From assembly GCF_010389155.1 (NCBI RefSeq), contig NC_057768.1, forward strand, positions 46,479,633-46,543,632: a stretch of 64,000 nucleotides of DNA. Reading direction: 5' to 3'. The notes under the pieces are model-generated. The model was not told the DNA's origin. It searched no databases and saw nothing but the letters and a program-made list of their open reading frames with translations. Within the stretch, counting starts at the first letter, position 1. Each line of letters opens with the position of its first letter. Of the stretch, positions 50,883 through 62,072 are shown piece after piece. The stretch is from Erigeron canadensis (lineage: Eukaryota > Streptophyta > Magnoliopsida > Asterales > Asteraceae). A program made the position numbers and the translations under genes.

Positions 50883-52374
50883 TTAATCACTTTCACTATC
50901 ACTATCAGTACCCAACCGCTGTGTGGGGGCCCGTGACGTGCTACGCCCAGCATGGGATGATGACGTGCTAGGCCCGGCCTCGAATGATGGCTGGCCCCAA
51001 GGGCTACCCTGGGCGAACATATCACTGACGTTAAAGGACGGTGACTGCTGGGCTGGAAAGGGTTGCTCTATATCCTCTGGGAGGGGGACATTCAGTCCAC
51101 GTGTTCCCCTAACCACACGCCCAACCACACGAGTATGTCCCGATCGGGTCCCTAAAGCATCCACATATGTCTGCGTAGGTGGGGTATTGGGCACTTGGGA
51201 AAGTCTATGGTGGGTATCAAGAAGCCGCTCCTGTAGCACATGAAAAATAAATTACAAATAACTCAAAACTAGTTATACTTAATATAAAATTACCAAAAAA
51301 TTATCTTTTTTAAGTGTTGTGCAAGATCTTACATAAATGGACCTAGCTGCGTCCTGCACCGTCCCATCTCGTCTCGTGTGGGTCCGCAAATAAAACTCAG
51401 GCGGCTCCTCACGTCGCCCATCATTATCTTCCTGTATATACATTAATCAAAGTTATATATTTGTATGTGTATTTCTATATAGATATATGTTTAAATACGT
51501 GGATATAAATATTTACGTATAACTTACAGCGTAACGCCATTTACGCTGAGCGTATGACTGCCGACCGTGAGTACTGACAATATTATCTTGTTGCTGCCTG
51601 TTTATCGTGTTTCTTTGGGCAGCAATCATCCGGGGCTCGCTGGTCCAGTAACCCAGTAGATAACTCCACACCTGTGGAGGCATCCCATACGGAGGTTGAC
51701 CTTGCAGTTCTGCCAGCCTCTGTGACTCACCCCTGTCGGTGAACCAAGTCTTATTGAATTTTGCTTTTTTATTCCTGTAGATCTTCAGGGCATCCTGACG
51801 AATCATCCTGGTCACGGCCTCTCGTAAGGGGTGATTTTCTGGGTGATCTAGATATGGTTCTAAGTAGAACCGTCTCTGCGATTTTGTAGTAATAGTTAGC
51901 ATCTACCATATTTTTTAAATGACGTATTTAAATAGTAAAAAAAAAAATAAAATTATACCATAAGCCAGTCAGTAAGTCCATCCTTGATGGGCTAAGGCAC
52001 CTGATCCCACGACTCGTAATTATGTGGGACGGTAGTGACATAGGTCCCCAAATAGCTCTTGTACCACTTGGCGTGGTCCCCGATTGCCTGCCACCTACTG
52101 AGATCGTTATTCAACATAAGTGAGATTCGGCGTCCCGAATTCTGAAACTCGCGCTCCAGATCATTGTTAGCAACAGCAGCTCTCCCTGTGCTAATACCTG
52201 CAAAACAAAATAAAATAACAAATATATATATATATATATACACATATATACCATATATTTATATGCAACGTACATTAATATATACTTACCACCCGTACGC
52301 CTACAACCCCATTCGAGGTTCCACCCCCAATTTGGAGGGTCGTTGCCACCATCTCCGCCGTGAAGTGTAGCCAT
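50883..52374 (-). pseudogene. Ptta/En/Spm-type plant transposase, one in-frame stop
   Basis: Five minus-strand exons with GT-AG borders (52374-52290, 52197-51959, 51902-51528, 51431-51333, 51230-50883) join in phase to 381 codons plus stop. The protein opens MATLHGGDGG. The middle is typical of the plant Ptta/En/Spm (Transposase_24) family: WFTDRGESQRLAELQGQPPY, then PQVWSYLLGYWTS. The C-terminus is low-complexity, ending GTDSDSESD. An in-frame TAG at about 51995 (after WDQVP) interrupts exon 2, yet the frame stays open beyond it and splices in phase. I therefore call a young pseudogene, or a sequencing error. It probably belongs to the mobile element bounded by the GC-palindrome clusters. 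Confidence 0.75.
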
Positions 52375-53390
52375 TTTAACCTACATCAGTTATACACAAT
52401 TTATAAAATAATATAAACAAACATAAATGTCATAAAAAAGGTGCAAATTAAATAAACATATTTTGGACACAAAATTGTTTTTCAAAATTATTATACTTAA
52501 AATGTCCACATTTTTGCAACTTTTTTTTCAAACCTTCGTTTCTAACATTAATACTAACCTAATAACAACTATATTAACAATTACAATCATACTAAAAAGT
52601 GTTTTCTAAGATAATACTAACAATCATATTAACAATAACCATAATTTTTCTAACAATCATCTAATTTTGAACTATAATAAACAATAATTATAACTACAAA
52701 TGTTTTCCTAAAAATTAATGAATTTCTAAAAATCATATCATTCCTAACTATAATAACATAAGTAATCTTTCCTAACTATAATACTATAACATTTCTATAA
52801 CTAATACTTTCTAACATATATTTACTAACACTTGTTTTTTAACATATATTTCCTAACATATATTTTCTATAACAAACATATATTTTATATAACATTAAAG
52901 TATAACATTTATATAACTAATATTTTCTAACACATATTTTCAACATATATTTTCTAACAAACATATATAACATTTATTTTCTATAGCTAATCATTTCTAT
53001 AACAAACAAATATTTGATAACATTATTATATATTAAAACAAAAACAACTATTTAAAAGGTAAATGAGTGTTACCTCGTCTGAAAAATGGTTCACCGGAAA
53101 AATGAGTACAACTGGTTGGCCGGAAAAAATACGTTACCCGCAAAAATGGTTGGCCGGAAAAAATATTCGCCGGATAAATGTCGCCGCTAAAACCGCGCCT
53201 GAAAATGGACTCCGGGAGGCCGGAAAAGGTAGATCGTGTAAAAAGGATTGTTGATAACGATGATGAGGGGATAGATGGCCGGATTTGTGAGTTAAACGAA
53301 TGGAGAAGAAAGAAATTTATGGAGGAAGTGAGGAGAGTAGTAATACGGAGAAGACGAGAAAAACCTTTGTTTATACCGAAAATATGTAGT
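52375..53390. other. 5' flank of transposase gene, low complexity
   Basis: About 600 bp of sequence built from TTTCTAACAT/ACATATATTT variants (52550-53040) is followed by TTGGCCGGAAAAA-type repeats (53095-53170). No independent gene; the open frames there arise from these repeats. Confidence 0.5.
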
Positions 53391-53545
53391 GGGGGCCCAC
53401 TATTTGCAGCGACGTCGCCGCTAATAGTGGGGGCCACAACCACGTGATTCGGTCAAAGGTTGCAGAGGCATGTGAACGTTGCAAACGCATGTTAATATGG
53501 GACCCACTATTTGCGGCGACGTCGCCACTAATAGTGGGTGGTCGG
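53391..53545. repeat. GC-palindrome pair 2
   Basis: Two copies of the GCGGCGACGTCGCCGC-type core, each with one or two changes (GCAGCGACGTCGCCGC near 53407, GCGGCGACGTCGCCAC near 53514), sit inside larger CCCACTATT...AATAGTGGG palindromes about 107 bp apart. Beyond them, GGTCGGGTTACGCGC resembles the outer sequence at the 60.5-kb cluster. Confidence 0.75.
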
Positions 53546-55093
53546 ATTACACTTTTTCGCCTGGTCGGGTTACGCGCTTCGAAAGGAAACTGGAAAAGTA
53601 GGTGAGTTTTGTAAATGTGATGGGTTTTGGCAAGTGGATGAGACGTGCATCAATTAGTTCACTTTTTATATGATATATCATAATTAAAAACCATATATAA
53701 GGAAAATCATATACAAAAATATTTGAGCTTACCACAAAATCAAAATTTTGATTACTTCGACTAACATTTATAATATGTAGAAGGTAGCTCAAAATAATTA
53801 AACCAACAAATTTTGTCCTACGTATATGCTACTAGAAGGGATAAAAAGGTAGCAGCTAAACACCATACCAATTACCAACGACTAACGCTATTTAATATTT
53901 ATACACCTCTATATCGTACCGCTTGATCACAACTATATAAATGTGGTTACTTTGTATACGTTAACGGGTGCCATTGGGGCATTGCCTAAATTAACCTCAT
54001 TATTTATGTTACAATTTCCAAATGTAAAGAATATTTGTATTAAAAAAAATTTATTTTATTTTTTATACCGAATTTATCCTTTATTTTATTTTTATACCGA
54101 ATTTATCCTTTATTTTATTTTATTAATGAAATATCACAAATTTTTACTATGTAATGTATGTTGGAATAAACATGATTCGATTCGAGTGATAAAACATCCC
54201 CAATCGTCCTGTGGAACCTGTAAGAACATTAAAGCATAATTGCTATTGATTTCGGGTTCCCATAACAAGGTGATTGAGTAATAATGGGATGATAAATTCG
54301 GCTGGAACATGATGCACGAATTTGAGAGGAGTAAACACACGAATTTGTGTGGGATTATGTGTGTGTTATTAACCTTAACTTAGGGTTAATTACCCTCTAT
54401 TTATAATGAGAGTAATTACACATTCAACCCTTCTGGTGTTTAATGTGTGTATCATTAGTCCTCTTAGTTACAATCACCTAATGGGAAACCCTATACTACG
54501 TCTCTAAGAGTAAATACGCCCATCATATATTTACTTAGACATAGGGATTTCAGTTATCGTCAATTATCATATCCGGAATGATACATAATCAGTGACGGTT
54601 ACACTAACGTGGTTTCAATCGTGTAGATATAAATATAGATATGAATATAGATAAAAGCGGATAGAAACATAAATGAAAAGAGATGTCATGGACTCATGGT
54701 TGGTGATGAATCCCGGTTCACGTCACCACATGAAAATATCCCTTAAAGGCTTAAGTCATCGATTCTAGTTCTAGAACAAACACTGAACGCCGACTTAATT
54801 GGGTCGATTAATTAGTATGTGTTTTTTCTTTGGCTTTATTAGGCCTACCAATTAATGTATTTCCCTTCTCTGCTAATTGAAATCTTGTAACTTTACTAAA
54901 CCTTCCGCTTTTATTTATTTTCAAACTTCTTAATGCAGATTTTTTATAATAACTTGATCTATCTAGTTGGCTTTTTAAGATAATAAAACCTAATTAAAAT
55001 TTAAAAAAAAAAAAACCTACTACAAGAATCTCACATATTTTTACACTCATAAATTCACAACTCGATAGATTATGTTAGTAATTAACTTAAATA
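53546..55093. other. intergenic, partly repeated near 61.3 kb
   Basis: No gene recognised. A segment at about 54660-54860 (GGTTCACGTCACCA, then CGATTCTAGTTCTAGAAC) recurs in altered form at about 61310-61470. Sequence at 54250-54600 has the look of an LTR fragment, but no ends were found. Confidence 0.5.
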
Positions 55094-56955
55094 AAAAGAT
55101 TTAAATCCTTGCTACATCCCCAATTGTCTCATCCGCGAAGTCAAAGTTTTAGCAAGCTTATAGTTATTTTTTTTTCTACAAGTGAATACCTACTTTACAT
55201 GATATTATATTTCGGCTATGTTTGGTATAAGCTTTTCAGGAGTTTTAGCTTTTCATTTTACATAAAAAGCTCCTAAAAACTTAAAAGCTTTGTTTAGATA
55301 GATTAGATTTAGCTTTTGGTTTGAAACTAAAAGCTTTGAACTAAACGCTAAATGAAGAAGTATACGTCCATAATCATATACAGTATATATAATTATAATT
55401 ATACTAGTGTATATTTACATATAGCATATACTAGCACAACACAAATCGAACCTATATTCAAAATTAAAATTATATTATAAAAAAGGCGAAAACCACACAT
55501 GACAAAACAATTACAAAATGGAGAAATACGAAACCATGACAAAAGGAAATAATACAATACAATACAAAAACTTTAATTAACGAGACAAATAGACACGAGT
55601 CTGTTGTATAATGACTAAAGGAAAAGGTATGAAATAATTATCTTGCTTTTTCGTTGATGATCACGGTGATTGTGTTTGAACTCGACTTGGCTATGCAAGC
55701 CCAGAGGTCTTCGTCATTTGAAATGGGAAAAATAAGGTCACTGTCGCAGTCTTGGTAACTGATTCGACAAGTATTTTGATTCACCGTCTTGAACCTCATT
55801 TTGACTTCCTTCCATAAGCATGTGATTCTGGACGAGAAAGAGAGTTGAAACTTGATGGTATCCTCCTTGTAAAAAGCTTTTATCATCTTTTCCATAGGTT
55901 TAGTTGCTAAGCCTGCCTTCTGCAAAAAAAGATAAGAACAGGCGAAATATTAATATTCTTCTTATCCTTATAAATATATGTACGTAATTAGACATTATTT
56001 GCTCACGTGTGTAATCCAACGAGCATTGCTTTAGTTTTGTTACATTATTCTAATATGATGATGATGATCTATTTTTGACAGTTAATTAATTGAACTTGTA
56101 TATGTACGTTTAATGTGACCATCATTGGCTCCTGCGTGTAGGCAGTGAAGGACTTAAACAGTATTTTTGGGGTACAATTCTGACTTTAAATAACAAGAAA
56201 ACAAACCTTTAGTAAATACTCGATTTGAATGAACTCGGCAGCATAACTTTCTTTCTCAACGATTGGAGTGAAATCGATGACACCAACAACTGCATCATTA
56301 CCAGCCGGATCATATACAGGCACAGCTAATTGGCCCATACATTGAATAGGGTCAAATTGTGTCCGTTGAGCAGCAACCCCTCTTTGAGCTGCTAGGCAAG
56401 CCACCAAGTAAGGCTCATCATTTGGATCTGTTCCAACAGGCCAATTAGGGTACTCGAGGCAGTTCTTCCTATACATTACAAGCCCTATATCATCTATATT
56501 TATTAGAAAAGGTTGACCTTCCACGGTAAGATATTGCCGCTCGCCAGCTGATCTGAGTTCCCAATATTGAAATGAGCCTGGAATTTGTTGTAAGTTATCT
56601 TTCTTAAACAATTTCTTGATTTTGTAGTTCATTGTTGAAGGGTGTTAGAATTTGTGGATTGGGGATTGATTATAAGGTGAATCTTGGACTATTTGATGGT
56701 CCAATTTAATCGTTGAGGGAGTCAAATAAAGAAAAGCAGAATATGACAGTCCACCAATTGTGGGGGGCACGGGAGAGGGGTTAGTTAGCAAATTAGTAAA
56801 AGAAAAACCGTACCACTAGTATTTGGTAAGGCAAAATTTAGCGGTTGAAGTGTAGAACTTATATTTGATTCCTAAACACTTCAATAATAGTATTATTATA
56901 CAAATTCATTATCATAGTTATATCCAGTTTTCAATCAAAATAACTACAAAATACT
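55094..56955 (-). repeat. segmental duplication, copy 2 (contains mini-NLP E)
   Basis: Same content and orientation as 41709-43985 but without the Helitron. It carries about 45 extra bp near 56756-56810 on the promoter side of the gene. Confidence 0.85.
55638..56632 (-). CDS. mini NLP-like protein with PB1 (copy E)
   Basis: Two exons, 56632-56207 and 55919-55638, give 235 aa with the same splice positions and length as copy D. It has the same partial NLP domain (SFQYWELRSAGERQYLTVEG, MGQLAVPVYDP, VVGVIDFTPIVEKESYAAEF) and PB1 domain (MIKAFYKEDTIKFQL, SYQDCDSDLIFPISNDEDL). About two dozen residues differ from copy D, clustered at the N-terminus and in the stretch after YPNW (PVGTDPND against SVQTITNN). 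Both frames are fully open, so neither is an obvious pseudogene. Function as a non-DNA-binding PB1 partner is inferred. Confidence 0.85.
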
Positions 56956-57527
56956 TTAAAAGGTTCTCATCTTTACTTTATACATGGTAAATATGTAGTT
57001 AGCATATCCACATTAAAACGCATTTGCACTAGTCTTGGTATACTAGGGTGGCCATATAATAACGGTGTTACGGCCCTGATAAGAATGATATAGCCTTTTA
57101 AAGTCGGGTCAAAGTCAAACAGTTGTAGATATTGACATGTCTCGATGAAGGACATGTCCCGGCATTTGGTGCTTCCAACAAACCACTAGATATTACAAAT
57201 ATAAATCTTGATCATGCCACTGCTATCAAACATGGTAAACATATAGTTTCATGCTTGTATACCATCAGTAGGAACAAACAAATATGTCTGATAATTCTGC
57301 ACAGCCTAACACAACCACCAGAGAGAAATATATTGAGAATGTTGCAGCAAAGACCGGGAGATACTCTTTGTGTTTTTTGTTTTTACTTTGCAAAGCCATT
57401 TATACAGCTTGTTTCACCGCCATCGGAAAGCTCACCATAATGTCATTCTATTTGGTCATATTTAACTCCATGCAAGTTCCATATTCCTATTTCCTCAAGG
57501 TCATGAAACTAGTCTATGGCTTTGCAC

Positions 57528-57685
57528 GGGTAGAGATCCCCTTGAGTTGAAAATAACTTGAGGGGTCAAAGTTAGAACAATCTTGACCATTGAATTAAAA
57601 TCAAAGGTTAAGATTAAAAGATCATCTTTTAATGATCTTTACAACTTGACTAATCAAGTTGAACAACTTGAGGGAATCTCATCCC
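57528..57685. mobile_element. Mutator-type MITE, 158 bp, 9-bp target duplication
   Basis: Both flanks are GCTTTGCAC (57519-57527 and 57686-57694). The ends GGGTAGAGATCCCCTTGAG and its imperfect complement ending CTTGAGGGAATCTCATCCC are inverted. A 9-bp duplication with inverted ends fits a Mutator-like MITE. Further inner inverted repeats (AACTTGA/TCAAGTT) make it strongly foldable. Confidence 0.8.
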
Positions 57686-57694
57686 GCTTTGCAC

Positions 57695-59262
57695 ATACAT
57701 ATGTATGTGATAGTCAATGAACACAAGGTCCAATATGAACCCCAAAACACCTCGCCTAGATTTTATCCTAGGTAACTTGAACTGGCCAAATAGTTTGTTT
57801 TCTTTTTTCTTTTTAGCTCAAGAGTTTAGAAAGCCTTTAATTAAAACTTTCGTGTGAGTTCCGTAGTCAACCTCTTGCTTTGGTTCATGTTTTTTATTAT
57901 TATTATTTTGACACGTCCAATCCAAGTATAACATTCTAAATGACAAGGTTTTTTTTTCAAGTATCTAAAAGTATTATTTTAACGTACGAATATATGTTAT
58001 AATAATATGTTCTTATTGGAGTATATATGTTATAATGGTTAAATGCGTCTAAAATACAAGAGCCATAAAATACTTGGGCACAAAATGACATTAAGGGCAA
58101 TGATGTAGTCGACTTGTTTTATCGGCAAAAAACATCGGCTAGGATCGACATTTTGGCAATCCTATAGCATATGCATGGGCTTGTATCGGCAAGTTTTGGC
58201 AATGTACATTAGCTAGTTTTGGCCGATGAAAGTGAACATTAGGCAAGGACACATGTATCATGTGTTTTCTTCTCTATTAATCTTAATCATTCATTATTTA
58301 ATGTGTCATGAACTTATCCTTAGCCATATCAATTAGCTAGGCCTATTTAACATTATCAAACCTCCAAAATTCTGCATAAGAATCCATATCTTCAATCTAA
58401 TTTGTATTAAAAAGTACAAAGTTACTATTAGTGACTGGTCCTACATACATGAATGTAAGCTTGAAAATAATTCAACTACGGTGTGCATGAATCTCATGAG
58501 GATCCATTGACCTATCACAATCTATTTCTAGGTAAAACATAATTACCGAAGGTTTTGGGCTTCGGACTTCGTTGTGTTGAAAAGTTGCAAGCAGGTTGGC
58601 CCTTTATGTCATGGGAGGTAATGCAGTACAAATTAAATCTTTTCGAAACATAAAAAAGTAGCAAGTCATTATATGCATCATGTACGTATATGAATATATA
58701 CAAATGCATGTAATTTTGTGTATGTCGATCGAATAGGTTCTGCACATATCACTTTCCCTTTTGAACAAGTCTAGCTAATTAAACATTCAGCGAGCTAGTT
58801 CGTACTTATTGTCATGGACGGACGGGTCATCGTCTCAGTAGTAGCTAAGTTCTCCTCAAATGCGGGCTGGTTAGCAAATCTTTGCAAAGACATGCACTTT
58901 AAAGATGCTCTTAATTAGTTTTCCTTATATGCATATGATCCTAATGTAACATGGCCTGATCGATAATTGCACGATTCATAAGATGGCTTAATTTGTATAT
59001 GATCCTTGGGTAATTAAATCACTATTAAAATCATCAAAAAAAAATTTTTCTTTTTTTTTAACATTTTAAAATCATCAGATTGATTTGTAGGTCAAAACCC
59101 ATCATCGTTAAGGTTCATTAATTATATATCGCGTTAAAATTTGATGGGGACAACTCACTACGGAAACTGTAGTGACACGACAAAATGGCGGAATTTCAGC
59201 CATAAATTATGCTAATAAGGAAAAAATGATAAAACGAGAGTACCAATTATTATTAAAGTCAA
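57695..59262. other. intergenic, nothing recognised
   Basis: AT-rich sequence with no gene or clear repeat ends found. Confidence 0.5.
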
Positions 59263-59568
59263 CTAGCATGGTGCCCGCGCAAATACGGCGGCGGTGATGA
59301 CAATGTAGTGGTGACGGGTGACAGTGAATGGATGGCGGTGACAACAAATAGTGTGGCTATTAGGTTAGTGTAGTTATTTTAAGACTTGAGGGGCTGGTGA
59401 TGTAATTTATTTCATTAAGGGTATCTTAGGTATATTAGCGGAGATAATTAAATTAGTGAATAAAATAAAGAAGATGTGTAGGAAAAGAGTAAGGGTATTA
59501 TAGTCTTATTGCATAGAGTAACATTTCCATAAATAAAGGGGGCTGTAATTTTTAATATATAATATAGA
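59263..59568 (-). mobile_element. non-autonomous Helitron, 306 bp
   Basis: On the minus strand it starts A|TCTATATTATATATTAAAA and ends CGCCGTATTTGCGCGGGC, then ACCATGCTAG|T. It has clean insertion between A and T, a GC hairpin before the end and a CACC/CGCC-rich inner part. It is the best preserved short Helitron in the window. Confidence 0.85.
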
Positions 59569-60440
59569 TAGTCCCTACCATTTTTTCTTTTACAACGTAC
59601 CTTGTTCTAAAAAATATCGACATAAAATTCAGAATGTCCTTAGACGCCAAAAAAAAAAAAAATCTAACACTACTATAATTGTCATGACTACTCCAATTCT
59701 GTATGTTTTTATCTATTTCATTTATTTTCATATCCTTACTTTTGTTGGCATTTTCAATAGGACTAAGAGTGTCTGCTGATTTACTTAGCCTACATCCGTG
59801 TTAGTGAAGTGAATGACTGATGTATACTCCAATACAGTAAATTTGGACTTTTTTTTAATTACATACGTCTTCGTAAAAGGTTTTAGTCTTTCTTAGTTTT
59901 TTCTTAACAAGGAGTTAGTAGTTAGTATTTGAAACAACACCAAAATAGTAAATTTTCTCAGACAAATTATAGCAAAGACATGTCCATACTATAAGCTTTT
60001 ATAAAAAAATAAAAAAAAAACTAAAAATTCAATTTTTTTTAATTTTATAATCTCTCACCAGTTACTAACACTACTCCCTCCTGGCCAGCCAACCATGTCA
60101 TATCCTTGTAGAGATTACTCCGTATTATTTTTTTGTGAATCCTTTTGTTTTGTTTACTAAACTAAACTTTTGGTATGGGTCTATCGTCTATGGGATAAGC
60201 ATTGGACCTCAAAGTGTGTGGGCCGGCCGGGATCTCATACATTGGGGTTATGCAAGATTGGATAAAGGCTTCAAAAATTGGGCCGGGGACGATTCATTCA
60301 TTCTTATTTCTTCATTGTCTGTAGCCTTGTAGGTTTCATACTTTCATGTAAAAAGTGAAATTTATTTATATGTAATATTTGTACTCACTTAGCGTCCTTT
60401 AAGTATTTACCTCTTTTTCTAGTGAGGAGCGTAAGCCCAC
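59569..60440. other. intergenic, nothing recognised
   Basis: No gene. The open frame at 60135-60332 shows no family resemblance. Confidence 0.5.
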
Positions 60441-60636
60441 CAGGCTAAAAAAAGTCAAACCCCGACCAGGTAGTATTAGCGGGGACGTTGCCGCTAATAC
60501 TGCGGGCCCTCATGTCCTTAATGGTTAATCTGGCAGAGAAATAGCGGCCCCCTGTCAGTATCAGAGTATTAGCGGCGACGTCGCCGCAAATACCTTGGTC
60601 GGGTTGACTTTTGTCTGATGGTGTTACCCAATGCCT
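60441..60636. repeat. GC-palindrome pair 3, probable short non-autonomous element
   Basis: Two palindrome cores about 95 bp apart (GCGGGGACGTTGCCGC near 60477, GCGGCGACGTCGCCGC near 60572) lie between inverted flanks: AAAGTCAAACCCCGACCAGG on the left, and CCTTGGTCGGGTTGACTTTT on the right. The right side continues to TGGTGTTACCCAATGCCT (60619-60636), the inverse complement of the start of pair 1. Confidence 0.7.
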
Positions 60637-61471
60637 CTCTAGTATAGGTGATTTTATGATTAACGATCAAGATAAAGACTTCAAGTGTAATAAGCTAGGT
60701 AGAAAGGTAAGAACTTGTCTCATTGAAAATGTCATGTTACAAGTTGTCTTTTGAACCAATTCTCATGATATGACCCATATATTTTGTTATTATAAGTGTT
60801 AAAAGTTTTCAAATAATATTAGCTGTCAAATCTTTCATGTTGAGACGAATGCAAGATTACATATTTTTGGGAAGTGCAAATTACATGAAAGTATTTTGTA
60901 TTTTAGAAAAGAAAAAAAATAACAAAATTTGTTTGGCAAGCGTTTATAACGATCTATAATGACAACCCCAATATAAGATGTTATTTGTAAAGTTTTATAC
61001 TCATAAATCTCAACCACGACTTTATAAACATTTTGGGCTGGAATTACTAACTAGAGCTCGATTTTGCATTCATAAAATCTCAATTAGTGAATAGTCCTAA
61101 CTTAAAATAGCTAGATTAAACATCTTTAAGGGCGATGGTTGACAAATCCCTTTATTTAACGAGATCAAGATTTGATCACGTAAAGAACCAGAAACGTACT
61201 CATACGTTTGATGTAAGTGAAAGATTTTTTTCGTGCTATTCTTGTTTAGGAGATCGAGGTTTAAGAGTTTTGTTGTGCCAAACTAAAAGTCGGATGATAT
61301 CACAAATGAAAACGGATGTGATGGGTGGTGATGCCGGTTCACGTCACCAAATAAAATTACCCCCTTAAAGCATCATCGATCGATTCTAGTTCTAGAACTA
61401 ACAATAATCTAAAAGGTGAACAGAGACTTGGGACTATTAATGTCTTTTCTTTTGCCTAATTAGCCGTATTA
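60637..61471. other. intergenic, nothing recognised apart from 54.7-kb similarity
   Basis: No gene. About 61310-61470 resembles 54660-54860. Confidence 0.5.
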
Positions 61472-61693
61472 GGCTATCTCTAATGCTACAGACGCCCTTA
61501 GGCGTCCTTGAGCTGCCACATCATATCCTTACAAATTCTTATGCATCCTTATAAATCCTTCAAATCATATAACTTTATGGTTGGAGAAAAAATTATAAAA
61601 TTTGAAGGATTTGTAATGATGTATAAGGATTTGTAAGGATATGATGTGGCAGCTCAAGGACGCCTAAGGGCGTCTGTAGCATTGGAGATAGCC
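61472..61693. mobile_element. PIF/Harbinger-type MITE, 222 bp, TTA target duplication
   Basis: TTA flanks both ends (61469-61471 and 61694-61696). The ends GGCTATCTCTAATGCTACAG and its complement are inverted and extend for about 65 bp with one visible mismatch, so the whole element folds into a long hairpin. A TTA duplication with GGC... ends fits Tourist-like MITEs. The near-perfect arms suggest recent activity. Confidence 0.9.
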
Positions 61694-61696
61694 TTA

Positions 61697-62072
61697 CATA
61701 TCTTTACATATCCTTACATATCTTTTTACCTCCAACTAAAAACAAAAATATATTAGGTAAGGACAAATAAGGGCATGCCCTTAGGTAAGGGTATCCTTCA
61801 AAAAATCCTTAATTTTGGACCAGTTTTCAAAACCGTGGACCGTCAGGCCTACTGGTTTTTTACCACCGGTCGGTTCAAGTCTCTTAATATATGGGAAAAT
61901 ATCATTTGACATATGCAGGGATCGAACCTGCTGTGTTAGGAAAGGAAACAACGCGGGCAACAAAGCAAAGCAATGTATTGTAAAGAAAAAATATTACTCC
62001 GTAAAAAATAAACATTTGCATATGCGAATTATTACTTGATTTGATAGTCGTACCATCAATTTAGTAAAGAAA
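61697..62072. other. short spacer
   Basis: A minus-strand CAGGTTCGATCCC at about 61917-61929 looks like a tRNA/SINE B box, but no A box was found, so no RNA gene is called. Confidence 0.4.

Noticed and set aside
53048..53443. 131-aa minus-strand open frame
   Set aside because: Its sequence is produced by the GC palindrome and TTGGCCGGAAAAA repeats; no family resemblance.
48867..60636. A single 11.8-kb transposon bounded by the 18-bp inverted AGGCATTGGGTAACACCA, carrying the mini-NLP copy E as cargo
   Set aside because: No matching target duplication flanks the two ends, a further palindrome pair lies inside at 53.4 kb, and the 60.4-60.6-kb cluster has its own inverted flanks. Separate elements of one family are a simpler reading.
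61917..61929. tRNA gene on the minus strand (B-box-like CAGGTTCGATCCC)
   Set aside because: No A box or foldable acceptor and anticodon stems were found around it; at best a SINE fragment.
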